64,000 nucleotides of DNA from JAVWMQ01 sp036646055 (GTDB lineage Bacteria; Bacillota; Clostridia; Peptostreptococcales; Anaerovoracaceae), in contig JAVXMY010000002.1 in NCBI GenBank assembly GCA_036646055.1, positions 186,001-250,000 on the forward strand. The letters are read 5' to 3'. Position numbers and translations under genes: made by a program. Of this stretch, positions 52,956 to 62,324 are shown in pieces. A model generated the notes under the pieces. That model searched no databases. It had not been told where the DNA came from and worked only from the letters and a program-made list of their open reading frames with translations. Numbering within the stretch: the first letter of the stretch is position 1; every line of letters starts with the position of its first letter.

Positions 52956-54929
52956 ATGAAGCACAATTCAAAAAGAAGAATGATAGCTATACTTTTAGTT
53001 GTAGCTATGGTACTGGCAATGTTACCCTCAACGGCATTCGCATCAGTCGACGATGAGTTATGGGTAAACGGAGAAGATATTTTTCTTGCCAAAGATAATA
53101 CTGTTCAATGCGGAAACGGCACTGCAACTTATAATCCTAGCACCTTTACACTTACATTAAATAACGCTACCATTGATAAAAAATATCAATCATATAGCAT
53201 TGCAAAATTAAACACTAACGCTATATTAAACGTTGTTGCTAACGGAACAAATAATATTATATGTACTGAAGATGATGCAAATAATCATGGGATTTTTTCT
53301 CAAGGCTCACTATCTATATCTGGAAATGGAACATTAAATATTACTACAAAATCAAATGATCCAACTTCGCCAAATAATGAATATGTAGACAGTGCAATCT
53401 ATTCAAAGGGAAAATGCGAAATTCAAGACACTACAATTAATATGAATAATATTGCTCCAACATCCAGTAGTATTGATTCATTAGGAATATGGATACATAA
53501 TGATGCATCAAATGATCCTTCATTTTTAAAAAATGCTAAAATGACTTTTAATGGTTTTAAAAACGCAATAAAAATAGTATATCACGATTTGTACATCAAA
53601 GGCTGTGATATAAAAGCGGAAAACACTAATACCGGAATAAACGGTTGGTATGGAGACAGTCCTTTAAGCATTATGGATAGTAACTTGGATTTCAAAGTGG
53701 TTGGAACAAATGCAATAGGCTTATTAAGTGCCAATGATGTTATGATTGATAATTCTAGTCTTTCAATTGAAAGTCCAACTTCAAATGCTATTTTTTCTGA
53801 TAAAAACCTTACAATTCAAAACAACTCCAATGTTAATGCAAAAGGGTTTTATCCAGCACTATTCAGTGTCTTAGATACAAAAATAATTAACAGTACTGTA
53901 AATGCAAACTCCTCAGATGACAGTGCTATTTTCACTACAGTAAATATTATTATAGATGGTAATTCTAATATCTCTGCACGAGGTAAATATGCAGCAATTA
54001 GTGCTACAGAAAATATTACTGTAAATAATGGCAAAATTAACGCAACCTCAACTGCTGATATGGGTCTTTGGTCAAGAAATTCATTAACTATTAATGGAGG
54101 AGAAGTTCACGCAAAAGGTGCCGAAGGCTATGCCGCAATCGGTGTTAGAAATGAAAAGCAACCTGATGATACAGACCCAGTTGCAAAAATTACTATATCA
54201 GATAAACTAAAGGAGGTCAGCGGTGCTAAGGTTTCTGTTTCTGATTGGTTTAACCAAGATGTTGGAGGTACAACACATACAAGGTCTTGGACTTCTTTTA
54301 TAGCTAACGATGAAAACAAACTTGAAACTACTAGAAGCAATGCTGTAAACGAAATTACTCTTAAGGAACCATCTCCAATATATATTCCACAAATACCGAG
54401 CGTTGTAATCAAGGATAACCTTGGTGGCAAGACTACTTATAGTAGCCACAACTCTACTTTAACAATCACACCAGATAAAGGCTACCAAATCAAAGATGTT
54501 TTGGTAAACAAAGTTTCCAAAGGCAAAGTGTCAACCCTAAAAGGATTAACTTCTGCAGACACAGTCGAAGTAATCTTTGAAAAAATTCCAGAAAAGACAC
54601 CAGCTCAGATTAAAGCTGAAAAAATTGCTAAGATCAAAGCAGGCGTAAAAAACACATCTATTAAAACCCTTAAAGCAAAAGTAACCAAAGGTAAAATTAA
54701 ACTAACATGGAATAAGTCTAGTAATTACAAAATAAACTACTATAACATATATAGAACTACAGGGAAACAAAAATACAAAAAGATAGCTAAAAAATCAGCT
54801 ATGGCTTACATTAATTCCAAATCTCTAAAAAAAGGTAAAATCTACAAATTTAAAATTGTAGGAGCAAGAGTTATTGACGGAAAAACAATTTACACCAAAT
54901 CAAAAACCATAAAAGTCAGAGCTAAATAA
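52956..54929 (+). CDS. Secreted β-helix-like surface protein with Fn3 tail
   Basis: A 657-residue protein. A signal peptide (cleavage near STAFAS, residue 30) leads into ~430 residues of short alternating β-strand turns (GIFSQGSLSISGNGTLNI, LTINGGEVHAKGAEGYAAI), as in parallel β-helix or DUF4353 carbohydrate-binding proteins. An InlB B-like unit (TLTITPDKGYQIKDVLVN) follows. The last ~90 residues are an Fn3-like module (KLTWNKSSNYKINYYNIYRT), Lys-rich like the tail of the 22997-25528 protein. No LPXTG. AGGAGG precedes the ATG. A 37-bp direct repeat flanks the gene, suggesting it was inserted or duplicated as a unit. Confidence 0.82.
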   Translation: MKHNSKRRMIAILLVVAMVLAMLPSTAFASVDDELWVNGEDIFLAKDNTVQCGNGTATYNPSTFTLTLNNATIDKKYQSYSIAKLNTNAILNVVANGTNNIICTEDDANNHGIFSQGSLSISGNGTLNITTKSNDPTSPNNEYVDSAIYSKGKCEIQDTTINMNNIAPTSSSIDSLGIWIHNDASNDPSFLKNAKMTFNGFKNAIKIVYHDLYIKGCDIKAENTNTGINGWYGDSPLSIMDSNLDFKVVGTNAIGLLSANDVMIDNSSLSIESPTSNAIFSDKNLTIQNNSNVNAKGFYPALFSVLDTKIINSTVNANSSDDSAIFTTVNIIIDGNSNISARGKYAAISATENITVNNGKINATSTADMGLWSRNSLTINGGEVHAKGAEGYAAIGVRNEKQPDDTDPVAKITISDKLKEVSGAKVSVSDWFNQDVGGTTHTRSWTSFIANDENKLETTRSNAVNEITLKEPSPIYIPQIPSVVIKDNLGGKTTYSSHNSTLTITPDKGYQIKDVLVNKVSKGKVSTLKGLTSADTVEVIFEKIPEKTPAQIKAEKIAKIKAGVKNTSIKTLKAKVTKGKIKLTWNKSSNYKINYYNIYRTTGKQKYKKIAKKSAMAYINSKSLKKGKIYKFKIVGARVIDGKTIYTKSKTIKVRAK

Positions 54930-54939
54930 GAAATAATAG

Positions 54940-54976
54940 ATAATACCACATTTCTTTAATGATATACAAAAAGATG
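54940..54976. repeat. 37-bp direct repeat, copy B
   Basis: Identical to 52728-52764; it begins 11 bases after the surface gene stop. Confidence 0.92.
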
Positions 54977-54990
54977 TACCCATTGCAAAA

Positions 54991-55038
54991 ACAAAAATCG
55001 CAACAAAGCCTATAAATACTGGTTTTGTTGCGATTTTA
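54991..55038. terminator. Bidirectional terminator between the surface gene and guaA
   Basis: AAAATCGCAACAAA pairs with TTTGTTGCGATTTT around a ~16-base loop. It serves guaA (-) directly after its stop and the surface gene (+). Confidence 0.9.
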
Positions 55039-55042
55039 CTAT

Positions 55043-56587
55043 TTATTCAAATTCGATTGTTGCAGGGGGTTTACCTGTGCAGTCAAATAGGACTCTGTTT
55101 ACGTGGTCCACTTCGTTGATGATTCTAGTTGTTGTTTTTTCTAGAACCTCCCATGGCATTTTCGCTGCTTCAGCCGTCATAAAGTCAGAAGTCAGAACTG
55201 CACGAAGAGCAATTGCGTAATCATAAGTTCTAAAGTCACCCATAACTCCAACTGATCTCATATTTGTAAGAGCTGCGAAGTACTGACCTAAATCCTTAGA
55301 AACTCCAGCCTTATCAACCTCTTCACGGTAAATAGCATCTGCCTCTTGAACTATTTTAACCTTCTCCGCTGTAACCTCACCAATAATTCTGATTGCTAGA
55401 CCAGGACCTGGGAAAGGCTGACGGTGAACTAGGTGATCTGGAATTCCAAGCTGGTGTCCAGCCTTTCTCACCTCATCCTTAAATAACATTCTAAGTGGCT
55501 CAATAATTTCCTTAAAATCCACAAAATCTGGAAGACCTCCAACATTGTGGTGAGACTTAATTGTAGCAGAAGTTCCATGTCCACTCTCCACAACATCTGA
55601 GTAAATCGTACCCTGTGCTAAGAAGTCAACAGTTCCAATTTTTTTGGCTTCCTCTTCAAATACACGAATAAATTCCTCACCAATAATTTTTCTCTTAGTT
55701 TCAGGATCATCCTGTCCTGCTAATTTATCATAAAAACGCTGAGCCGCATCTACCTTAACAAAGTTTAAATCATAGTTACCCTTTGGTCCAAAGATTTCTT
55801 CAACTTCCTTAGCTTCATCCTTACGCATTAACCCGTGGTCAACAAAAACACAAGTTAACTGGCTGCCAATTGCTCTACTAAGCATAGCAGCTGCAACTGA
55901 AGAATCCACCCCACCTGACAAAGCAAGAAGTACACGACCATTGCCAATTTTGTCCCTAAGTTCTTGAATTTCATCTTCAACAAATCTCTCCATAGCCCAT
56001 TCTGCATGGCACTGGCAAACATCCTTGACGAAAGCCCTTAGCATTTTGTCCCCTTCAACTGAGTGCATAACCTCTGGATGGAACTGAACTGCATAGAAGT
56101 TTTGATCCGGATTTTCCATTGCTGCAACCGGGCAAACCGGTGTACTAGCTGTAACCGCAAACCCTTCAGGTGCCTTGGCAATGTAGTCAGTGTGACTCAT
56201 CCAGACAATTGTTTCCTTAGATACTCCTGCAAAAAGTGTTGCTTCCTGGTCAACTACTACTGTAGTTTTGCCGTATTCGCTAGTTGGTGCAGTTTCAACA
56301 ACTCCACCTAATGAATGCGCCATTAACTGAGCACCATAGCAAATTCCCAAAATAGGAATCCCAAGTTTAAATATTTCAGTATCAAATTCTAAAGCCGATT
56401 GCCCAAACACACTGTTTGGGCCACCTGTAAAAATAATTCCCTTTGGATTAATTTTTTTCATTTCCTCAGCTGTAATTGTATAAGGTTTAACTTCAGCGAA
56501 TACATTTAAATCTCTAACTCTTCTTGCAATCATCTGATTGTACTGACCGCCAAAATCTACAACTATTATCTTTTCTGTTATTTCCAT
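55043..56587 (-). CDS. guaA: GMP synthase (glutamine-hydrolysing), complete
   Basis: A 514-residue enzyme converting XMP to GMP with glutamine and ATP. The class I glutaminase triad is present: Cys83 in GICYGAQ, His170 and Glu172 in VQFHPEV. The ATP pyrophosphatase PP-loop is LSGGVDSS (223-230), and the dimerisation domain ends PPATIEFE. AAGGAG seven bases before the ATG fixes the start, ten codons inside the longer frame. It follows guaB on the same strand by 96 bases with a hairpin between. It is the standard enzyme, in contrast to the shortened paralogue at 35842-37065. Confidence 0.97.
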   Translation of the reverse strand: MEITEKIIVVDFGGQYNQMIARRVRDLNVFAEVKPYTITAEEMKKINPKGIIFTGGPNSVFGQSALEFDTEIFKLGIPILGICYGAQLMAHSLGGVVETAPTSEYGKTTVVVDQEATLFAGVSKETIVWMSHTDYIAKAPEGFAVTASTPVCPVAAMENPDQNFYAVQFHPEVMHSVEGDKMLRAFVKDVCQCHAEWAMERFVEDEIQELRDKIGNGRVLLALSGGVDSSVAAAMLSRAIGSQLTCVFVDHGLMRKDEAKEVEEIFGPKGNYDLNFVKVDAAQRFYDKLAGQDDPETKRKIIGEEFIRVFEEEAKKIGTVDFLAQGTIYSDVVESGHGTSATIKSHHNVGGLPDFVDFKEIIEPLRMLFKDEVRKAGHQLGIPDHLVHRQPFPGPGLAIRIIGEVTAEKVKIVQEADAIYREEVDKAGVSKDLGQYFAALTNMRSVGVMGDFRTYDYAIALRAVLTSDFMTAEAAKMPWEVLEKTTTRIINEVDHVNRVLFDCTGKPPATIEFE

Positions 56588-56616
56588 ATATACTCCTTCT
56601 CTATTTCTAAAACACA

Positions 56617-56642
56617 CAAGACAGGCCCCAGGGTCTGTCTTG
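56617..56642 (-). terminator. Hairpin between guaB and guaA
   Basis: CAAGACAG pairs with CTGTCTTG plus inner G-C pairs. Only a weak T-run follows, so it may be a partial terminator or an mRNA processing/stability element in the guaB-guaA unit. Confidence 0.5.
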
Positions 56643-56683
56643 CATAATTATCCTCTACGCTGCGCGCTGGGATGAGCGATTTT

Positions 56684-58192
56684 TTATTTAAAATTCTGTG
56701 CCCCTGTGTCTTTTTTAATAACGTCGTGAGCACCACCTTCAACGATACTTGTCGCTGAAACTAGAGTCATCTTGCCTTTTGACTGAAGTTCTGCAATAGA
56801 TAGAACTCCACAGTTACACATTGTTGATTTAACCTTCTGAAGTGACTGTCTTACGTTAGTTGAAAGTGGACCAGCATAAGGTACATATGAGTCAACGCCT
56901 TCTTCAAAGCTTAGTTTGCTGTCGCCACCCATGTCATAACGCTGCCAGTTTCTAGCTCTGTTTGAACCTTCACCCCAGTATTCCTTAACATAGTTGCCGT
57001 TTACATTTAATTTGCCACCAGGTGCTTCATCAAATCTAGCGAAATATCTTCCTAGCATTAAGAAGTCTGAACCCATTGCTAATGCAAGAGTCATATGGTA
57101 GTCGTAAACGATTCCACCGTCTGAACAAATCGGAACATAAATTCCGGTTTTCTTAAAGTAATCATCTCTAGCTCTGGCAACATCCTGAACTGCACTTGCC
57201 TGTCCACGACCGATTCCCTTCTGCTCTCTAGTGATACAAATTGATCCGCCACCGATACCAACTTTAATAAAGTCAGCCCCAGCGTTTGCCAAATATAGGA
57301 AACCTTCTTCGTCTACAACATTTCCAGCTCCGATTTTAACATCGTCACCATAAGTATCTCTTACAAACTTAAGAGTTTCTGCCTGCCATTCACTAAAGCC
57401 TTCACTTGAGTCGATACAAAGAACATCAACTCCGGCTTCAACTAGTGCTGGAATTCTTTCTGCATAATCTCTTGTATTTACACCAGCTCCTACTACATAT
57501 CTTTTGTGTCCATCTAGTAGTTCGTTTGGATTAGCCTTATGTGAATCATAGTCTTTTCTAAAAACGAAATGTGTTAATCTCTGGTTTTCATCTATAATTG
57601 GAAGTGAATTTAATTTGTTATCCCAAAGAATATCGTTTGCTTCCTTAAGACTTGTTCCAGCCTTGGCATAAATTAATTTATCAAATGGAGTCATAAATTC
57701 TGAAACCTTAGTTGTAGGATCCATTCTACTTACTCTATAGTCTCTGCTTGTTACAAGACCAACTAGTTTGCCTTCTGCTGTACCATCTTCAGTTACTGCA
57801 GTAGTTGAATGGCCTGTAATGTCCTTTAGCCTAATTAACTCTGCTAAAGTCTGATCCGGTCTAATATTTGCATCACTTGTTACAAAACCCGCCTTAGTAT
57901 CCTTAGCTCTCTTAACCATTTCTACTTGATCTTCAATTGTCTGTGATCCATAGATAAATGAAACTCCACCTTCTTTGGCAAGAGCAACAGCCATCTTATC
58001 GTCTGATACAGCCTGCATTACTGCTGATACCATAGGTATATTAATCGAAATTGCAGGTTCTTCGCCCTTCTTGAATTTTGTTAATGGTGTTTTAAGTGTT
58101 ACGTTATCTACCCTACATTCTTTTGATGAATATCCTGGAACTAACAGGTATTCATTAAAAGTTCTTGAAGGTTCGTTGTAATATGTAGCCAT
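56684..58192 (-). CDS. guaB: IMP dehydrogenase
   Basis: A 502-residue enzyme that oxidises IMP to XMP with NAD, the step before GMP synthase. A CBS-pair region lies at about 100-230 (TAEGKLVGLVTSRDYR). The catalytic Cys loop is GGGSICITREQKGIGRGQ, IMP-site residues lie in CSDGGIVYDYHM and LMLGRYFARFDEAPGG, and the mobile flap is RARNWQRYDMGG (Arg-Tyr pair variant). Length and flap match the long form common in clostridia. AGGAGG precedes the ATG. A clear promoter lies upstream and guaA lies downstream, forming a purine unit. Confidence 0.96.
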   Translation of the reverse strand: MATYYNEPSRTFNEYLLVPGYSSKECRVDNVTLKTPLTKFKKGEEPAISINIPMVSAVMQAVSDDKMAVALAKEGGVSFIYGSQTIEDQVEMVKRAKDTKAGFVTSDANIRPDQTLAELIRLKDITGHSTTAVTEDGTAEGKLVGLVTSRDYRVSRMDPTTKVSEFMTPFDKLIYAKAGTSLKEANDILWDNKLNSLPIIDENQRLTHFVFRKDYDSHKANPNELLDGHKRYVVGAGVNTRDYAERIPALVEAGVDVLCIDSSEGFSEWQAETLKFVRDTYGDDVKIGAGNVVDEEGFLYLANAGADFIKVGIGGGSICITREQKGIGRGQASAVQDVARARDDYFKKTGIYVPICSDGGIVYDYHMTLALAMGSDFLMLGRYFARFDEAPGGKLNVNGNYVKEYWGEGSNRARNWQRYDMGGDSKLSFEEGVDSYVPYAGPLSTNVRQSLQKVKSTMCNCGVLSIAELQSKGKMTLVSATSIVEGGAHDVIKKDTGAQNFK

Positions 58193-58249
58193 GTTTCCTC
58201 CTTAATTATATATGTTTAAAATTATTATCTGCGTTATCGTTAGTAAATC

Positions 58250-58278
58250 ATTATACACCAATCAAATTAGTTTATCAA
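58250..58278 (-). promoter_or_regulatory. guaB promoter
   Basis: TTGATA and TATAAT with a 17-base spacer on the minus strand, about 57 bases before the guaB start. No purine riboswitch was seen in the leader. Confidence 0.85.
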
Positions 58279-58288
58279 GACTTTTTTG

Positions 58289-59104
58289 TTACTTACCTCT
58301 TGATGTCAAAAATGCTATAGTTCCAAAAAAAATCCCACATATTATTGCGATTATTCCCTGTAGTCCAAACTCAAATCCAGGGTAAACTGGCCATAGGGAT
58401 CCAGCCACCAATCCTAAGATTCCAAAGTAAAGCATTTGTGGGTGGAATCTCATGAATTTCTTGATTACCTTAATTCCAATAATCAGGCCAATTGAGGCAC
58501 CAATTGCAGTAGGAATTAAAACTGTTATTTCAAGTGAAGAAACCGCTTCGATTACAACCGTATAAATTCCCATTAGTAGCATAACCAATGACCCACTGAT
58601 ACCAGGTACAATCATAGCAATTGCAGAAATTAAAGACCCTAGAAGTATGAAAAAACATAGCTGAATGTTCATTCCTCCCATTTCCTCAAGTGTTTTGTTA
58701 ACCAAAGCGTCTTGGTCCATAAGCGACATCGCCACCATTAGGCCAAAACATCCGCAGCACACTATTACGTTCTTCGTTTTTAGCTTTTCTCCAGGCGTTA
58801 CCCCATGACGATATATAATTGGCAGGCTTCCTATGATTAATCCCATGAAGCAAAATCCTAAAATCATGGGAAAATTGTCCCTCATCGGGACAATTACTTT
58901 GCTCAAAGCAAAGATGCCTGCCACACCTCCAATTCCCAAAGGAATTAAGAAGTTTAGATTCTTCTTAATGTTTTTTAGACTCACTGCAAACAGTATCTTG
59001 TCGTAAATATTTAGGATTACAGCCATAGTGCCACCACTGACACCTGGAATGGCATTGGAAATCCCAATTGCAATCCCATAAAATATATTCTTAATAAATT
59101 CCAT
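58289..59104 (-). CDS. DUF368 family protein (PopT-like undecaprenyl-phosphate translocase)
   Basis: A 271-residue membrane protein with about eight hydrophobic segments and the DUF368 hallmark near the N-terminus, GISNAIPGVSGGTMAVIL, repeated in inverted form as IAMIVPGISGSLVMLLMG. Members such as PopT have been shown to recycle undecaprenyl phosphate across the membrane for wall synthesis. It is a single gene divergent from metY. The functional assignment comes from the family, not from this sequence alone. Confidence 0.92.
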   Translation of the reverse strand: MEFIKNIFYGIAIGISNAIPGVSGGTMAVILNIYDKILFAVSLKNIKKNLNFLIPLGIGGVAGIFALSKVIVPMRDNFPMILGFCFMGLIIGSLPIIYRHGVTPGEKLKTKNVIVCCGCFGLMVAMSLMDQDALVNKTLEEMGGMNIQLCFFILLGSLISAIAMIVPGISGSLVMLLMGIYTVVIEAVSSLEITVLIPTAIGASIGLIIGIKVIKKFMRFHPQMLYFGILGLVAGSLWPVYPGFEFGLQGIIAIICGIFFGTIAFLTSRGK

Positions 59105-59172
59105 TTAATTCTCTTTCTTATTTCTCATTCTTGTCACATTACCTTCTGAGAATATTTTTCATTAATTAATTT

Positions 59173-59202
59173 TACCACAATGAGCGTGTTTTGTGGTATA
59201 AT
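59173..59202 (+). promoter_or_regulatory. metY promoter region with dyad
   Basis: TACCACAA and TTGTGGTA are perfect 8-base inverted repeats, ten bases apart, ending on a TATAAT (59197-59202). The matching -35 position is poor, which suggests an activator-dependent or repressor-covered promoter. Confidence 0.6.
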
Positions 59203-59237
59203 ATTTGTCAAATTACAAAATAGGAGGTAACTAAAAA

Positions 59238-60518
59238 ATGACAAATTACAAATTTAACACCAACTGCATTCACGCAGGCTACAAGGCTGAAAATGGAAAG
59301 CCTCAGGTATTGCCAATTGTTCAGAACACAACTTACAGATACTACAATTCTGAAGATGTAGCTAAGCTTTTTGACCTGGAGAGTGACGACTTTATGTACA
59401 CCAGACTTGGAAGCCCAACTGTAAACGCTCTTGAAGCTAAAATGGCTGCCTTAGAAGGCGGTACAGCCGCAATCGCAACATCCTCAGGGCAGGCTGCTAA
59501 TATGATTGCCATGTTAAACATTTGCCAGGCTGGAGATCACATTATTTCTGCAAGCAATATTTATGGCGGAACTCACAACCTATTTGGGGTTACCTTCGCT
59601 AAAATGGGAATTGAAACTACATTCGTTAGCCCAAATGAAAACCTTGAAGAAATTCTAGCTAAAGCAAAACCTAGAACTAGAGCTATTTTTGGAGAATCAC
59701 TAGGTAATCCAGCACTTGGAGTTTTGGACTTTGAAAAATTCAGCAAAATTGCCAAGGAACTTGGAGTACCTCTAATTGTAGACAACACTCTTGCTACTTC
59801 ATATCTTTGTCAGCCACTATCTCATGGGGCAGACATTGTTACACATTCAACTACTAAATACTCCGATGGTCACGCAACTTGCGTTGGTGGCATGATTATT
59901 GAAGGTGGGAAATTTGACTGGGCAGCAGGAAACAAATATCCAGAACTAACTGATCCAGACCCAAGCTACCACGGACTTAAATACTTTGAAAAATTCGGCG
60001 ACCAGGCATTTTGTGTTAAGCTTAGAGCTCAAATGCTTAGAGACCTTGGTTGCACAATGAGCCCAATGAATGCATTCTTAACATTCCAGGGACTAGATAC
60101 ACTTCATTTAAGAATGGAACGACACAGTGACAACGCACTTGCTCTTGCAACATATCTTGAAAACCACCCTAACGTTGATTGGGTTAACTACCCAGGACTA
60201 GCTGGCAACGAATACTATGACCTAGCTAAGAAATATCTTCCAAAAGGAACTAGTGGAGTTTTAAGTTTTGGCGTTAAAGGAGGCAAAGCTGCAGGAGAAG
60301 AACTTCTTTCTTACCTAGAGCTTACAAGTATTGTTGTTCACGTTGGAGACATTAGAACTAGCGTGCTTCATCCTGCAAGCACAACACATAGACAGCTTAG
60401 CGAAGAGGATCAAATTGCCGGCGGAATCAGACCTGAATTAATCAGATGTTCTGTTGGTTGCGAAGACATCGACGATATTATTGCAGATTTTGATCAAGCC
60501 TTAGCTAAGTTAAAATAA
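59238..60518 (+). CDS. metY: O-acetylhomoserine aminocarboxypropyltransferase (sulfhydrylase)
   Basis: A 426-residue PLP enzyme of the Cys/Met metabolism family. The PLP Lys lies in VTHSTTKYSDGHA, with SSGQAANMIAM and the SNIYGGTHNLF loop as further family marks; the C-terminus has RTSVLHPASTTHRQ. The length and insertion pattern fit O-acetylhomoserine sulfhydrylase rather than cystathionine enzymes. It joins sulfide to O-acetylhomoserine to give homocysteine in the cytoplasm. AGGAGG precedes the ATG. metA follows by nine bases with its own AAGGAG, giving a two-gene methionine operon. Confidence 0.95.
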   Translation: MTNYKFNTNCIHAGYKAENGKPQVLPIVQNTTYRYYNSEDVAKLFDLESDDFMYTRLGSPTVNALEAKMAALEGGTAAIATSSGQAANMIAMLNICQAGDHIISASNIYGGTHNLFGVTFAKMGIETTFVSPNENLEEILAKAKPRTRAIFGESLGNPALGVLDFEKFSKIAKELGVPLIVDNTLATSYLCQPLSHGADIVTHSTTKYSDGHATCVGGMIIEGGKFDWAAGNKYPELTDPDPSYHGLKYFEKFGDQAFCVKLRAQMLRDLGCTMSPMNAFLTFQGLDTLHLRMERHSDNALALATYLENHPNVDWVNYPGLAGNEYYDLAKKYLPKGTSGVLSFGVKGGKAAGEELLSYLELTSIVVHVGDIRTSVLHPASTTHRQLSEEDQIAGGIRPELIRCSVGCEDIDDIIADFDQALAKLK

Positions 60519-60527
60519 GGAGATAAT

Positions 60528-61442
60528 ATGCCATTAATTATACCAAATAGCTTGCCGGCTGCAGACGAATTACAAAAGGATAACATTTTTACCATGGCTC
60601 GTATGAGGGCCATGACTCAGGACATTCGTCCCCTTGAAATTGCCATCGTCAACTTAATGCCGACTAAAATCGCCACAGAAACTCAGCTTGCTCGTGTTCT
60701 TGCCAATTCACCCCTTCAAGTGGAACTAACTCTTGTAGGCATGGAAAGCCACACTTCTAGCCACGTTTCACAGCAGCACCTTGAGTCTTTTTACAAGACT
60801 CTTGATGAAATTAAGGACAGGCGTTTTGATGGTATGATCATCACCGGCGCACCAATTGAGCAGATGCCCTTTGAGGAAGTTGACTATTGGAAAGAGTTAA
60901 CTGAAATTATGGATTACGCTAAAACCAATGTTTTTAGCACAATGTTCATTTGTTGGGGTGCTCAAGCTGGATTATATTATCACTATGGTATCGACAAGCA
61001 TTTGCTAGATGAAAAGGTTTTTGGAGTATTTCCTTTTAGGGTAAAACGTGCTCATACCCCACTTGTTCGTGGATTTGATGACTTTTTCTATGCGCCACAT
61101 TCTAGGCACACAGAGGTAAAAAGAGAAGATATACTTAAACACAAGGAGTTGAGAATTTTGGCCGACTCTCAAAAAGTTGGACCACACATTATTTCAACAG
61201 ATAATGGGAGACAGATTTTCATTTTAGGCCACCAAGAATACGACAAAGATACCTTAGCCAATGAATATTTCAGAGATAAAAACAAGGGACTTGAAATACC
61301 AGTACCAGAAAACTACTTCCCTGATGACGATCCAACTAAGGATCCAATGTTTAGATGGCGTGGTCACGGAAGCTTACTCTTTTCTAACTGGTTAAACTAC
61401 TACGTTTATCAGGCGACACCATATAACATATTCGAATTCTAA
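60528..61442 (+). CDS. metA: Homoserine O-acetyltransferase (MetA family)
   Basis: A 304-residue MetA-type enzyme: IVNLMPTKIATETQLAR, the nucleophile Cys in MFICWGAQAGLYYHYG, His in ILGHQEYD. Glu sits at residue 111 (TGAPIE), the position where Glu gives acetyl-CoA use and Gly gives succinyl-CoA use in characterised MetA proteins. It therefore most likely makes O-acetylhomoserine, the substrate of the metY product encoded just upstream. AAGGAG lies five bases before the ATG. A terminator closes the operon. Confidence 0.95.
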   Translation: MPLIIPNSLPAADELQKDNIFTMARMRAMTQDIRPLEIAIVNLMPTKIATETQLARVLANSPLQVELTLVGMESHTSSHVSQQHLESFYKTLDEIKDRRFDGMIITGAPIEQMPFEEVDYWKELTEIMDYAKTNVFSTMFICWGAQAGLYYHYGIDKHLLDEKVFGVFPFRVKRAHTPLVRGFDDFFYAPHSRHTEVKREDILKHKELRILADSQKVGPHIISTDNGRQIFILGHQEYDKDTLANEYFRDKNKGLEIPVPENYFPDDDPTKDPMFRWRGHGSLLFSNWLNYYVYQATPYNIFEF

Positions 61443-61472
61443 ATACCCAAGGTATCTTGGCCTTGAAATACC

Positions 61473-61504
61473 AACCAGGTGAGCATATACTCACCTGGTT
61501 TTTA
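61473..61504 (+). terminator. Terminator of metY-metA
   Basis: AACCAGGTGAG pairs with CTCACCTGGTT around a 6-7 base loop and ends in TTTTT. Confidence 0.93.
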
Positions 61505-61662
61505 GTTCCAAGAATAGAATGTGTTTTTCCTAAGAAAAGTATTTTCTTTTTAGTAAACTATGGTATAATATCTCTCATATTGCTTATGTTAATAAATTAG
61601 GGTTAAGCACATTGTTTAATCCTATTAAATTAATTAGAAAGTGCTATATAAGGAGGTGTATT

Positions 61663-62247
61663 ATGAGAACTAAAAGAATTACACCTGAAATGATCACAGA
61701 GGCAACTATTAAAATTGTTGCTAAGGAAGGTTTAGAGAATTTTTCAGCCAAGAAAACTGCTACTAAACTGGACATTTCAGAAGGAACAATATACAACAAC
61801 TTCCCTAACAAGAAGTCTGTTTTAGCTGGGTGTATGTATTCAATTGACAAAGAACTTGATGCTATTTTGCAGGCAGTTCCAAGGCCCCAATCATTTAAGG
61901 AGTATACTAAATATTTATGGGTTGCTTACTTTGACTACTTTATGGAAAACCCTAATAAGGCCCTTTTTTACCAACAGTTTAGAACTTCAAACTACTATGA
62001 TGAAGAAGTTTCAAAAGGTCAACGAAAATCCTTTACTTTCATCACTCAATTTTTGATTGAAAATATGAAATATATAAAAATAAAAGACCCTATGATCTTT
62101 TGGGCTCATTATGTTTCCGGGACTCTTAACTTTGTTTGCTACTACATCAAAACTAATCAAATTCCAACTAGAGAAGACATACAAACCATTATGCAATTAA
62201 TGTACGAAGGTATTTTCTCAGTATTTAGTGAGGAAATTTCAAACTAA
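61663..62247 (+). CDS. TetR-family transcriptional regulator
   Basis: A 194-residue TetR-like protein: ITEATIKIVAKEGLENFSAK, TATKLDISEGTIYNNFPNKK and a helical C-terminal effector domain. AAGGAGG precedes the ATG at 61663; a longer frame to 61612 has no ribosome site. It is a single gene with a TATAAT-type promoter and a terminator. The target is unknown; the neighbouring PhzF-like and feoB genes lie on the opposite strand. Confidence 0.9.
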   Translation: MRTKRITPEMITEATIKIVAKEGLENFSAKKTATKLDISEGTIYNNFPNKKSVLAGCMYSIDKELDAILQAVPRPQSFKEYTKYLWVAYFDYFMENPNKALFYQQFRTSNYYDEEVSKGQRKSFTFITQFLIENMKYIKIKDPMIFWAHYVSGTLNFVCYYIKTNQIPTREDIQTIMQLMYEGIFSVFSEEISN

Positions 62248-62251
62248 TTAT

Positions 62252-62284
62252 AAAAGGCTTTCAGTAATAACTGAAAGCCTTTAT
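62252..62284. terminator. Bidirectional terminator
   Basis: AAAGGCTTTCAGT pairs perfectly with ACTGAAAGCCTTT around a 4-base loop, between the TetR gene (+) and the phzF-like gene (-). Confidence 0.93.
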
Positions 62285-62324
62285 TTATATATTTTTATTC
62301 TATGTTTTATCCTAAACTATTATC

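Noticed and set aside
56617..58288. Purine riboswitch in front of guaB or guaA
   Set aside because: Neither leader shows the conserved purine aptamer core; only a promoter and a plain hairpin are seen.
59105..59237. SAM riboswitch or T-box before metY
   Set aside because: None of the S-box or T-box conserved blocks are present in this short leader.
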